Of a stretch of DNA of 64,000 nucleotides, positions 1 through 7,816 are shown piece after piece; the first letter of the stretch is position 1, and each line of letters opens with the position of its first letter. The DNA lies in contig NZ_AP023420.1 in assembly GCF_018408705.1 (NCBI RefSeq), positions 186,001 through 250,000 on the forward strand, read 5' to 3'. This DNA comes from Pusillibacter faecalis. Its GTDB lineage: Bacteria > Bacillota > Clostridia > Oscillospirales > Oscillospiraceae. Both the position numbers and the translations under genes were made by a program. Below the pieces are notes generated by a model. The model saw only the letters and a list, made by a program, of their open reading frames with translations, did not search any database and was not told the origin of the DNA.

Positions 1-47
1 CCAGTGGATCACAGTTCTTCATGTTTATCACCTGGGAAATTGTATGA
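1..47 (+). CDS. possible 3' end of a gene entering from the left edge
   Basis: Frame 3 stays open from the window edge to a TGA at 45-47, giving only about 14 C-terminal residues that end in FITWEIV. A strong terminator hairpin follows five bases after the stop, which is the main reason to believe a plus-strand gene ends here. Too little is present to identify a family, and chance cannot be excluded. Confidence 0.3.
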   Translation, partial: SGSQFFMFITWEIV

Positions 48-51
48 GAAA

Positions 52-76
52 AGAGGGCTTCTCAGCCCTCTTTTTT
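52..76. terminator. bidirectional intrinsic terminator
   Basis: An 8-bp perfect stem AGAGGGCT / AGCCCTCT (52-59 and 64-71) with a 4-base loop is followed by TTTTT on the plus strand; the minus-strand reading also runs into CTCTTTTCTC. The TGA of the minus-strand DUF421 gene falls in the loop, so the hairpin serves that gene and probably an incoming plus-strand gene. Confidence 0.8.
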
Positions 77-769
77 CTTGGGGTCTATAGGAAATACCGT
101 CAGTTTTTCTCCGCCGTCCCACAGGGCAAGAAATACCTCCCCCTCATCCTGATAGCCTTGGCGTAGCAGGTTCCGCCGCACCCACGTCTCCTCCTTCCCC
201 GCCTTGCGCAGGTTTTCCGGCAGCAGGCGGCCGTCCATAACGAGGGGCAGCTGCAGGCGGGATTGTTTGGGGCGTAGATTCAAGTCCTCCGGCGAGGCGG
301 GACGGTATGCCTCCTTGGGCAGAAAACTGACCACGCCGTTGTGCTCCAGCACCGCCGTCTGCAGCTGGCTGAGGTCAAACCATCCCCCTATCCGGCAGTA
401 AGTGAGAAACTCGCTCAGATCCAGACGGGCCTTTTTTAGATTCTCCCGGTCAATCACTCCGTTTTCCAGCAGTACCAGCGGCTTTCCGGTGATCACAGCT
501 CGGGCCTTCAGGGATTTGCTTGTCAGCAGAGAGATCAAAACGTCCGCCACTCCATAGAGCAGCATGGCGATCAGCGGCTTGGCGGGGTTTTCCAGCTCCG
601 TTGCAAGTTCCGCCGCCGAGGAGCCAATTGTAATGCCTACCACATAGTCAAACATCGTCATCTGGGACACCTGTTTGTTTCCCATCAGCTTTGCCAGCAA
701 AAACAGCACTGCGATGGAAAGAAGCGTCGTCAGACTGGTCATCCAGATTTGGTCCAGTATCTCGCTCAT
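62..769 (-). CDS. DUF421 (YetF-like) membrane protein
   Basis: A 235-residue integral membrane protein of the YetF/DUF421 family, whose biochemical role is not settled. Two to three membrane segments fill residues 10-80, with the typical LAKLMGNKQVSQMT stretch after the first segment. The cytoplasmic part has the family pattern of a basic linker, KPLVLLENGVID near residue 95, and then FLTYCRIGGWFDLSQLQTAV. I start at the ATG preceded by GGGGGA (775-780); a longer frame upstream has no ribosome site. It stands alone on the minus strand with its own terminator. The family call is firm, the function is unknown. Confidence 0.85.
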   Translation of the reverse strand: MSEILDQIWMTSLTTLLSIAVLFLLAKLMGNKQVSQMTMFDYVVGITIGSSAAELATELENPAKPLIAMLLYGVADVLISLLTSKSLKARAVITGKPLVLLENGVIDRENLKKARLDLSEFLTYCRIGGWFDLSQLQTAVLEHNGVVSFLPKEAYRPASPEDLNLRPKQSRLQLPLVMDGRLLPENLRKAGKEETWVRRNLLRQGYQDEGEVFLALWDGGEKLTVFPIDPKKKEG

Positions 770-891
770 ATCATTCCCCCTTTCCGCCGCAATGGGCGCA
801 GCGTTCCCCCGTTGCATGAGATCTGGCCAGCAGGGCCTGTGCGGCGGTTTCTTTTGTAACAGTTTGCCACAGACCAGTATTCTTATGCGAA

Positions 892-919
892 AAGCGGACA
901 GCTTCACAGCTGTCCGCTT
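892..919 (-). terminator. terminator of the CLC transporter unit
   Basis: A 12-bp perfect stem AAGCGGACAGCT / AGCTGTCCGCTT with a 4-base loop; on the minus strand it continues CTTTTCGC. It lies about 45 bases after the stop of the CLC gene. Confidence 0.7.
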
Positions 920-964
920 CTTAACTTGGGAAAGCCTGTTACTTACCAAGCCCTTCCCACGCTT

Positions 965-2257
965 CTATGGCTCCAACTCCCCTCGCTCGCCGGCATGGTG
1001 TGCATTGGTGTGGACATTGATAAACCGCGCCTTAAGCTTGGAGTACAGGATCATCTGGCTGGAATAGAGGCCATTGTATCCAGAGAGCATGTAGCTGATG
1101 CCGCAGGCCAGGGCAAAGTACAAAAGCCCTCCGTCTCCCATCAGCTCTACAGACAGAAAGATCGATGCAATGGGGCAGTTGGTGGCTCCGCAAAACACCG
1201 CAACCAGTCCAATGGCAGCCGCAACTCCCGCCGGAATCCCCAGCAGCGGCCCCACCACGCAGCCAAACGTGGCACCGATGAAAAAGGAGGGTACAACCTC
1301 ACCGCCCTTAAAGCCTGCGGATAGAGTCAAAGCGGTAAAGACTATCTTCCACAAAAACGCCTCTGGCCGACAGCGCCCCTGTTCCACCGCGGCCGTGATC
1401 ACTTCCATGCCAGCGCCGTTATAGTCCGTGACACCACACAAAAATGTCAGCGCGATCACCGCCGCTCCACCCACGGCTGCCCGGAGCCAGGGGTTGGGCA
1501 GATATCTTCTCATCTGCCGCTCCGCCACATGAAGCACCCCGCAAAACACCGCAGACACCAGTGCGCAAAGTGCCGCCAAAACCGCTACCCGGATCAGCAT
1601 CCCAGCCTCTAACGCAGGCATCTCCACAGTAAACCGAGTAGGCTCCACTCCCATCCACAAAGACACGCCATAAGCTGTCAGTGCCGCAGTCAGGCAAGGG
1701 ATGAGCGCCGCGTGATACATGACACCCACACTGATTACCACAATGGCGAACACCGTGGCTGCCAGCGGCGTTCCAAAGAGCGCGGAGAAAAACGCTGCCA
1801 TGCCGGACATGGTGGCCACCCGCAAATCCTGGTCATCCATGCGGAACAGACGACCGGCGTGATAGCCAATGGTTCCGCCCATCTGGAGGGCCGCACCTTC
1901 CCGTCCTGCGGAGCCGCCGCACAGATGCGTCAACATAGTCCCCAGGAAAATCGCCGGCAGCAGCCAGATGGACAGCCCTGTGCCGGAGCGGACCTCGTCG
2001 ATGATATCATTGGTCCCCTGCCCCTCAGTGTGGGTGAGCTTATAAAAGCCTACAATCCCAACCCCCGCCAACGGCAGGCACCACAAAAGCCATGGGAATC
2101 GTCCCCGCAGGGCCGTGGCCTCATGAACGCCGATATGGAAGGCAGCCCCCACCCCGCCACAGACTGCTCCCACGAAAACCGCCAGGATCAGCCATTTGGC
2201 CAGAGCTTTGGCATACAGGCCAATATGAGCCGCCATCGCCCGCACACCATCCATCAT
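965..2257 (-). CDS. CLC-family chloride/fluoride channel or proton antiporter
   Basis: A 430-residue polytopic membrane protein of the CLC family, which moves halide ions either passively or against protons. The core motif GSAGREGAALQ is present around residue 115, including the gating glutamate E120; the anion-site segment near residue 81 is GTND and the second selectivity segment is GGEVVPSFF. Length matches short bacterial CLCs without CBS domains. I cannot decide between chloride and fluoride from sequence alone. Its ATG overlaps the TGA of the upstream acyltransferase-like gene in an ATGA arrangement, so the two are translationally coupled. Two adjacent methionines are possible starts. 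Confidence 0.9.
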   Translation of the reverse strand: MMDGVRAMAAHIGLYAKALAKWLILAVFVGAVCGGVGAAFHIGVHEATALRGRFPWLLWCLPLAGVGIVGFYKLTHTEGQGTNDIIDEVRSGTGLSIWLLPAIFLGTMLTHLCGGSAGREGAALQMGGTIGYHAGRLFRMDDQDLRVATMSGMAAFFSALFGTPLAATVFAIVVISVGVMYHAALIPCLTAALTAYGVSLWMGVEPTRFTVEMPALEAGMLIRVAVLAALCALVSAVFCGVLHVAERQMRRYLPNPWLRAAVGGAAVIALTFLCGVTDYNGAGMEVITAAVEQGRCRPEAFLWKIVFTALTLSAGFKGGEVVPSFFIGATFGCVVGPLLGIPAGVAAAIGLVAVFCGATNCPIASIFLSVELMGDGGLLYFALACGISYMLSGYNGLYSSQMILYSKLKARFINVHTNAHHAGERGELEP

Positions 2258-3090
2258 GCCTCCGCCCTCTGCCCATCCAGGCGGACCTCCAGCAGCTCCG
2301 GCCGCTTCAGATACCGCTCGAAAGCGGCAAAAAAGCGAGAATATTCAATTCCGGTAGCTACTCGCTCATCCATAACAACACCCAGCGGCAGCAGCTTTTT
2401 CCTGGTTCCGGCAGGGGCCAGGGGATCCTGCACAGGCTTTCCCATGCATACAAACACGCTGGTGGTGCCGAACTCATAGCAGTGGTGGAAGATGTAACTG
2501 GTATTGATGGATGCCAGGTTGGTTATAAACAGGCTGGTGTGAAAGGGACTCAGCTCAATCATCTTTCTTGGTAAAAGCCCATGCAGGTCCAAGTGATACG
2601 CCAGCCAGAACACCAGACGGGCAAGCCCTGGCACGCCAAAGGCGGCATTTGCAAATTTGTCCGCGTTATTATTGTGGGTGGCTTCCAGATTTTTGTCAAT
2701 ATGGCTTTGAATCTTCTGGCTGATAGTAAATACTGTGTCCTCCGGTGCCAAGAACACCTTCAGCGGTGTCTCATCCGGAGTTCCGTCTGCTCGAGTTTTC
2801 AGAATCACAAAACTAAAGCAGAAGTGGTTCCTCCGGTAAACCTTCCGGTTCATGACAAAATAGTTCACCTTGGGATTTTCCAGTGCCGCCTTATAATACG
2901 CGGCCACCAACACGCTCATGTGGGTAACATGGTGGCCCTCCCGCCGCTTTTTCCGAATGAAGGCCTTGATAAGCTCCTCATCTGCATAGTCGCTTGCCCA
3001 GTTCTGCGCGTCAAACCGTCTGGGCATGATATACGGTAATGCCTGTACAATGGGGCTGAGGCCCTTTACCCGGGTTCCATCCGATCTCAT
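2254..3090 (-). CDS. E2/CAT-like acyltransferase domain protein, catalytic motif degenerate
   Basis: A 278-residue protein matching the free-standing catalytic-domain relatives of 2-oxoacid dehydrogenase E2 and chloramphenicol acetyltransferase. Recognisable family stretches are LPYIMPRRFDAQNW near residue 18, ELSPFHTSLFITN in the middle and YEFGTTSVFVCMG near the end. There is no lipoyl or E1/E3-binding domain. The usual active-site HxxxDG reads DERVATG at 241-247, so both the histidine and the aspartate are missing. No other dehydrogenase subunit is nearby; the partner is a CLC transporter joined by a 4-base overlap. Function is therefore open: perhaps a non-catalytic or differently catalytic relative. 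Confidence 0.8.
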   Translation of the reverse strand: MRSDGTRVKGLSPIVQALPYIMPRRFDAQNWASDYADEELIKAFIRKKRREGHHVTHMSVLVAAYYKAALENPKVNYFVMNRKVYRRNHFCFSFVILKTRADGTPDETPLKVFLAPEDTVFTISQKIQSHIDKNLEATHNNNADKFANAAFGVPGLARLVFWLAYHLDLHGLLPRKMIELSPFHTSLFITNLASINTSYIFHHCYEFGTTSVFVCMGKPVQDPLAPAGTRKKLLPLGVVMDERVATGIEYSRFFAAFERYLKRPELLEVRLDGQRAEA

Positions 3091-3150
3091 ATATCGTTTC
3101 CTTTCCTAATCGGGAGAGGCTGTGCCTCTTCCGGCTATGCATACAGAATT

Positions 3151-3179
3151 ATTATAGTTAAATTTTCGTTAAATTTCAA
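3151..3179 (-). promoter_or_regulatory. sigma-A promoter for the acyltransferase-like/CLC operon
   Basis: On the minus strand TTGAAA (3179-3174), a 17-base spacer and TATAAT (3156-3151). The predicted start lies about 55 bases upstream of the ATG at 3090. Confidence 0.75.
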
Positions 3180-3403
3180 CCAATTTTCTAGAGTATTTCC
3201 CTTGTCCAAGCATGAATGGACCCAGTCCTATCCCAGACAACTTACGCTCTATCTGCTCCCGCGGCACCCCTGTGCCTTTTATAAAACTAAAGATTGGGAA
3301 AACCAGAACAAACGTTATTTTCATTTCCGTTTCAAAGCATCTCGTCATATCGAATAAAAAAACAAATTATTTTTTTGCAAGTCTGAAAATTTTCCGGAAT
3401 CGG
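3180..3403. other. AT-rich gap between divergent operons
   Basis: About 440 bases separate the start of the acyltransferase-like gene from serC. Apart from the two divergent promoters listed separately I see no coding frame with a ribosome site, and no recognised riboswitch or T-box element. Confidence 0.5.
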
Positions 3404-3432
3404 TTGATTCTCCCTCGCCACTGTCGTATACT
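3404..3432 (+). promoter_or_regulatory. sigma-A promoter for the serine gene cluster
   Basis: TTGATT (3404-3409), 17-base spacer, TATACT (3427-3432), about 95 bases before the serC ATG. The leader is short and shows no T-box specifier region. Confidence 0.65.
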
Positions 3433-3531
3433 AAAGTCACAAGCCATGGAAGAGGTTTCCTTTTCTGATAAGGGACAGGCTGACCATGCCTTTCTTACAC
3501 TGGAATTTTGATAAAATGGAGGAAAGAAGCG

Positions 3532-4620
3532 ATGAAATACGGACGGAGCTATAACTTTTCAGCAGGACCGGCGATGATGCCAGAGGAGGTTTTGGAGGAG
3601 ATTGCAGCCGAGATGATGAACTACCGTGGCAGCGGGATGTGCGTGATGGAGATGAGTCACCGGTCCAAGGTGTTCCAGCAGATTCGAGACGAGGCGGAGT
3701 CGGACCTGCGGAAGCTGATGGGCATCCCGGACAACTACAAGGTGCTGTTTGTCCAGGGCGGCGGCACAGTCCAGTTCGCCATGGTCCCCATGAACCTGAT
3801 GAAAAACGGCGTTGCGTGCTATGTGGAGACCGGCGCCTGGTCGAAAAAGGCCATCAAGGAGGCGCAGAAGTACGGCGAGGTGAAGATCGTCGCCTCCTCT
3901 GCTGACAAGAATTTCTCCTATATCCCCGACTGCTCTGACCTGGACATTCCCGAGAACGCAGACTATGTCTACATCTGCGAGAATGAGACCATCAACGGCA
4001 CCACCTACTATCAGCTGCCCGACACAAAGGGCAAAATCCTGGTCTCCGACCAGTCCTCCATGTTCCTCTCCCGGCCCTGCGACGTGAGCAAGTACGGCCT
4101 GATCTGGGCGGGTGTGCAGAAGAACGTGGGGCCCGCCGGCATGGCAGTGGTGATCATCCGGGAGGACCTGCTGCGGGAAGACCTGCCGAAGTTTGTGCCC
4201 ACCTACCTCAGCTATAAAACCCACGCGGACAACGATTCGCTGTATAACACCCCCAACTGCTGGGCCATCTACTGCTGCGGCAAGGTGTTCAAATACCTGC
4301 TGGCCAAGGGAGGGCTGGAGGCTATGAACCGGCGCAACGAGGAGAAGGCGGCGGTGCTGTATGACTTCCTGGATCAGAGCAAGTTCTTCACCGGCGCGGT
4401 GGTGAAGGAGAATCGTTCCCTCATGAACGTGCCGTTCGTCTCCCCCAGCAAGGAGCAGGACGCCGAGGTGGTAGCCGCCAGCAAGGAGGCGGGCTTCGAT
4501 AACCTCAAGGGCCACAAGAGCGTAGGCGGCCTGCGGGCGTCTATCTACAACGCCATGCCCAAGGAGGGTGTGGAGGCCTTGGTGGAGTTCCTGAGGAAAT
4601 ACGAAGCGGAGCATGCCTGA
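3532..4620 (+). CDS. serC: phosphoserine aminotransferase
   Basis: A 362-residue class V PLP aminotransferase that converts 3-phosphohydroxypyruvate and glutamate to O-phosphoserine in the cytoplasm. The N-terminus KYGRSYNFSAGPAMMPEEVL is typical, SHRS at 42-45 belongs to the substrate site, and the PLP lysine is K197 in GVQKNVGPAG. Length equals the family norm. The start is the ATG with GGAGGAAAG seven bases upstream; an ATG eight codons earlier lacks a site. It is the first gene of a cluster with L-serine dehydratase and phosphoglycerate dehydrogenase; no phosphoserine phosphatase is present. Confidence 0.96.
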   Translation: MKYGRSYNFSAGPAMMPEEVLEEIAAEMMNYRGSGMCVMEMSHRSKVFQQIRDEAESDLRKLMGIPDNYKVLFVQGGGTVQFAMVPMNLMKNGVACYVETGAWSKKAIKEAQKYGEVKIVASSADKNFSYIPDCSDLDIPENADYVYICENETINGTTYYQLPDTKGKILVSDQSSMFLSRPCDVSKYGLIWAGVQKNVGPAGMAVVIIREDLLREDLPKFVPTYLSYKTHADNDSLYNTPNCWAIYCCGKVFKYLLAKGGLEAMNRRNEEKAAVLYDFLDQSKFFTGAVVKENRSLMNVPFVSPSKEQDAEVVAASKEAGFDNLKGHKSVGGLRASIYNAMPKEGVEALVEFLRKYEAEHA

Positions 4621-4630
4621 GAGCGGTGGC

Positions 4631-5839
4631 ATGAAATCCATTCGAGAGCTTTACAAAATCGGCAAGGGGCCTTCCAGCTCCCACACCATCGGTCCGGAGC
4701 GGGCGGCCCGGCGCTTCCGGGAGACGCATCCAGATGCGGATGCCTTCCAGGTACGGCTGTACGAGTCCCTCTGCAAAACCGGAAAGGGTCACGGGACCGA
4801 CCGGGTCCTGCATGAGGTGCTCTCCCCCATTCCCACGGAGGTTGTTTTCTGTGAGGAGACGCCTCCGGACGTCACCCATCCAAACACCATGGATTTCCTG
4901 GCGTTTCAGGGCGGGGAGGTCGTGGATACCGCCCGCGTCATCTCCGTGGGAGGCGGCGACATCCAGTTCGCTGATCTGGAGGAGGAGACGGCCGAGGTCT
5001 ATCCGGAAAACAGCTTCGCGGAGGTAGAGCAGTTCTGCCGCTTCCGCAGTCTGGACCTGGCGGAATATGTGGAGTTCAACGAGGGACATGAAATCTGGCC
5101 GTTTCTGGCGGACATCTGGCAGGCGATGAAGCAGTCGGTGGCGGATGGTCTGGCGGCAGAAGGCATCCTTCCTGGAGGATTGAAGATCGAGCGGAAAGCG
5201 AAGATGCTCTATCACCATCAGGACCCCAACGAAATCCCTCAGGTGCGGGAGTGCCGGATCATTTCCTCTTACGCCTTTGCCGTGAGCGAACAGAACGCGG
5301 ACTGCGGGACGATTGTGACGGCACCCACCTGTGGGTCCTGCGGGGTGATTCCGGCGGCCCTTTTGTATATGCAGCAGCAGCGGCACTTTACTGACGAGCA
5401 GATGCTGCCAGGGTTGGCAGTGGCGGGACTGATCGGAAACTTGATCAAGCACAACGCCTCCATCTCCGGGGCGGAGTGCGGCTGCCAGGCGGAGATCGGC
5501 GCGGCGTGTTCCATGGCCGCGGCGGCGCTGACGTACCTCTTTGGGCTGAGGACAGACCAGGTGCAGTACGCGGCGGAAATTGCGCTGGAGCACCACCTGG
5601 GCCTGACGTGCGACCCCATCTGCGGGCTGGTGCAGGTGCCCTGTATTGAGCGAAACGCAGTGGCCGCCATGCGGGCAATGAATTCCTGCAATCTGGCCTA
5701 TTTTCTAGCGGATACCCAGCGGATTTCCTTTGATATTGTGGTACGGACGATGTATGAGACAGGCATCAGCATGAACCAGCGCTTCCGGGAGACGGCGGAA
5801 GGCGGCCTTGCGAAGATGTTTGAACGGAGAAGGCGCTGA
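4631..5839 (+). CDS. sdaA: single-chain iron-sulfur L-serine dehydratase
   Basis: A 402-residue oxygen-sensitive L-serine ammonia-lyase giving pyruvate and ammonia. It carries the beta domain (residues 1-150, with GPSSSHT at 13-19) followed by the alpha domain (about 160-400), as in one-chain enzymes. Cysteines that can bind the [4Fe-4S] cluster occur in AECGCQAEIGAACS (283-293) and TCDPICGLVQVPC (327-338). I start at MKSIRELYKIGKG, the family N-terminus; an ATG six codons earlier (4613) overlaps serC and is also possible. It lies between serC and serA, so serine breakdown is encoded inside a serine synthesis cluster. Confidence 0.93.
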   Translation: MKSIRELYKIGKGPSSSHTIGPERAARRFRETHPDADAFQVRLYESLCKTGKGHGTDRVLHEVLSPIPTEVVFCEETPPDVTHPNTMDFLAFQGGEVVDTARVISVGGGDIQFADLEEETAEVYPENSFAEVEQFCRFRSLDLAEYVEFNEGHEIWPFLADIWQAMKQSVADGLAAEGILPGGLKIERKAKMLYHHQDPNEIPQVRECRIISSYAFAVSEQNADCGTIVTAPTCGSCGVIPAALLYMQQQRHFTDEQMLPGLAVAGLIGNLIKHNASISGAECGCQAEIGAACSMAAAALTYLFGLRTDQVQYAAEIALEHHLGLTCDPICGLVQVPCIERNAVAAMRAMNSCNLAYFLADTQRISFDIVVRTMYETGISMNQRFRETAEGGLAKMFERRRR

Positions 5840-5869
5840 GCACATCAAAAAAGAGTAAGGAGTGGTCCT

Positions 5870-6775
5870 ATGAGAATTTTGGTAACAGACGGTATGGACG
5901 CCAGCGCAGTGGAAAAACTGCGTGGGGACGGTTATGAGGTAGTAGAGCAGTTTTATGAGCCGGAAGCCCTGGGCGGCGCTCTGCGGGAGTTTGACGCAGT
6001 GGTGATCCGGAGCGCCACAAAGATCAAGGAGCCCCAGATTGACGCCGCCAAGGGCGGTCGTCTGAAGCTGATCATCCGGGCCGGCGTGGGTGTGGACAAC
6101 ATTGCGGTGCAATATGCGGAGGCGGCGGGCATCACGGTGAAGAATACGCCCCGGGCCTCCTCCAACGCAGTGGCGGAGCTGGCCATGGCGCTGCTGTTCT
6201 CCTGCGCGCGGAATATCTCCATTGCAGGACACACCATGCGGGAGGGCAAATGGGAGAAGAAGGCCTATTCCAAGGGATTTGAGCTCTCCGGCAAGACGAT
6301 GGGTGTGATCGGTTACGGCCGTATCGGCCGGCTGGTTGGCGAAAAGGGCCAGGCCCTGGGGATGAAGGTACTATCTGTAGTGCACCGGAACAAACCCGAG
6401 GGATGCGAGAGCGAGACGATGCATTTTGTGACCATGGACGAGCTGTTGTCCCAGTCGGACATTCTGGTGCTGTGCGCTCCCAGTGGGGAGAAACCGCTGG
6501 TGGACGCGGAGAGCCTTGCGAAGATGAAGGACGGGGTGGTGATCATCAACGTCTCCCGCGGCTCCAACGTGGACGAGGAGGCGCTGCTGGAAGGCCTGAA
6601 CAGCGGCAAGGTAAAGGCCGCAGGTCTGGACGTGTGGCTGAGTGAGAAGGACCCCAACTGGACCCTGGCACAGCATCCCGCAGTCTCCTGCACTCCCCAC
6701 ATCGGGGCTGGCACGAAGGAGGCCCAGAAGCGGATCGGCGCGGAGCTGGTGGATATCATTGAGCATTTTAACTGA
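5870..6775 (+). CDS. serA: D-3-phosphoglycerate dehydrogenase, short form
   Basis: A 301-residue NAD-dependent 2-hydroxyacid dehydrogenase, most likely oxidising 3-phosphoglycerate in the first step of serine synthesis. The Rossmann motif is GYGRIG at 148-153; catalytic residues are R230 (NVSRGS), E259 and H277 (TPHIGA). It ends directly after the substrate domain, so it lacks the ACT domain that mediates serine feedback inhibition in longer enzymes. A GTAAGGAG site precedes the ATG. The assignment to serA rests on family similarity plus the serC neighbour; another 2-hydroxyacid substrate is possible. Confidence 0.88.
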   Translation: MRILVTDGMDASAVEKLRGDGYEVVEQFYEPEALGGALREFDAVVIRSATKIKEPQIDAAKGGRLKLIIRAGVGVDNIAVQYAEAAGITVKNTPRASSNAVAELAMALLFSCARNISIAGHTMREGKWEKKAYSKGFELSGKTMGVIGYGRIGRLVGEKGQALGMKVLSVVHRNKPEGCESETMHFVTMDELLSQSDILVLCAPSGEKPLVDAESLAKMKDGVVIINVSRGSNVDEEALLEGLNSGKVKAAGLDVWLSEKDPNWTLAQHPAVSCTPHIGAGTKEAQKRIGAELVDIIEHFN

Positions 6776-6789
6776 GTGATGGATAAAGT

Positions 6790-6826
6790 GGGAGGGCCGG
6801 CGTGCAAGCGTCGGCCCTCCCGCTCC
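6790..6826 (+). terminator. terminator after serA
   Basis: A 10-bp perfect stem GGGAGGGCCG / CGGCCCTCCC (6790-6799 and 6812-6821) with a 12-base loop, followed by the modest T-rich run GCTCCTTTG. Confidence 0.65.
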
Positions 6827-7119
6827 TTTGTCTCCAACAACTTTGCAGAAATCCCGGCGGCCGAGCGTAAAAAACGCTGCTCTCTAGTGCCTTTGTTTGA
6901 TATCCTGCTGGCGTTTTTGGGGTTGTATGGATGCATCCGATGTTACCGGTTGCTGTACTCCCCCTGTCCCATTTGTCAGCCTTTCCTCCGATCCCTTCAT
7001 CTAAAGCGCCTTTCCAATCGTCCGGGTCCTACACCCGTTTCTTCCAATAACCTCTTAATTTTTATAATATCTTTGAAAATCCTTCATATTTGTTCACGAA
7101 ATTTTAACTGCCATCTCTA
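6827..7119. other. non-coding gap
   Basis: About 400 bases lie between serA and busR. An open frame runs through it on the plus strand but starts inside the terminator and has no ribosome site or recognisable protein pattern. I see nothing else except the busR promoter at its right end. Confidence 0.5.
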
Positions 7120-7148
7120 TTTACATTTTAAAGTTGTCAGTATATAAT
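7120..7148 (+). promoter_or_regulatory. sigma-A promoter for busR and the betaine transporter
   Basis: TTTACA (7120-7125), 17-base spacer, TATAAT (7143-7148), 33 bases before the busR ATG. BusR proteins are known to bind over the promoter of their transporter operon; I could not assign an operator sequence here. Confidence 0.75.
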
Positions 7149-7181
7149 ATCGTTATTCCAATTTAAAGACGGTGAAATCCT

Positions 7182-7811
7182 ATGAAAGAAACGGTTGTCC
7201 CCTCCCAATACCTGCAGATTGCTCTGGATATTGCCCAGCGCATTGCCAAAGGTGAACTTCCGGAAGGCAGCCGGATTTATGGCCGGTCTTTGATGGCGTC
7301 TGAATATAACGTATCTCCGGAAACCGTCCGGCGGGCCCTTCGGCTGCTGGCGGATATGAAGGTGGTGGAGGTCAAGCCTCAGAGCGGCGCTGTGGTTCTC
7401 TCTGCAGACAGCGCCCAGCGGTACATTGAAAATTTCGAAGAGAGTGCCGACATCCATGCCCTGCGCTTGAAGCTCAAAGAGCAAATGGAGGCCTCCGCTG
7501 ATCTCTATCGCCGCATGGCCGAGACAGTGACGGCCCTGGTAAAGAGTCGGGACACCTTTTCCGCCGCTCACGAGCCGTTTCCGAACTATGAGGTCCCTGT
7601 TCCAAAAGGCTCCCCTTGTATTGGACAGAGCATCGGCGCTTTAAAATTCTGGCAGTCCACCGGCGGCACGATTGTCGCAATCCGGAGAGGTCAAACGGTG
7701 ATTCTCTCTCCTGGCCCCTATGCGGAGCTCTACGCGGGAGATGTCATCGTCCTGGTCGGCAGCTCCACCGCTGCCGAAGCCGCCAACCGTTTAGTAACTG
7801 TAAAGGAGTGA
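7182..7811 (+). CDS. busR: BusR-type GntR regulator with RCK_C domain
   Basis: A 209-residue protein with an N-terminal GntR winged helix (about 1-75; MASEYNVSPETVRRALRLL), a helical linker with heptad character (about 85-115) and a C-terminal TrkA-C/RCK_C domain (about 125-207). This architecture is that of BusR, which in lactococci and streptococci represses a glycine betaine transporter and responds to cyclic di-AMP through RCK_C. The next three genes encode exactly such a transporter, starting five bases after the busR stop in the same orientation. Cyclic di-AMP control is inferred from the family, not shown by the sequence itself. Confidence 0.88.
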   Translation: MKETVVPSQYLQIALDIAQRIAKGELPEGSRIYGRSLMASEYNVSPETVRRALRLLADMKVVEVKPQSGAVVLSADSAQRYIENFEESADIHALRLKLKEQMEASADLYRRMAETVTALVKSRDTFSAAHEPFPNYEVPVPKGSPCIGQSIGALKFWQSTGGTIVAIRRGQTVILSPGPYAELYAGDVIVLVGSSTAAEAANRLVTVKE

Positions 7812-7816
7812 GCAAT

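Noticed and set aside
3559..4641. 360-codon open frame opposite serC
   Set aside because: Antisense shadow with no ribosome site; the low-complexity Val/His/Leu composition is artefactual.
6776..7147. 123-codon frame between serA and busR
   Set aside because: It begins at the serA stop, runs through a terminator and the busR promoter, and has no ribosome site or recognisable protein pattern.
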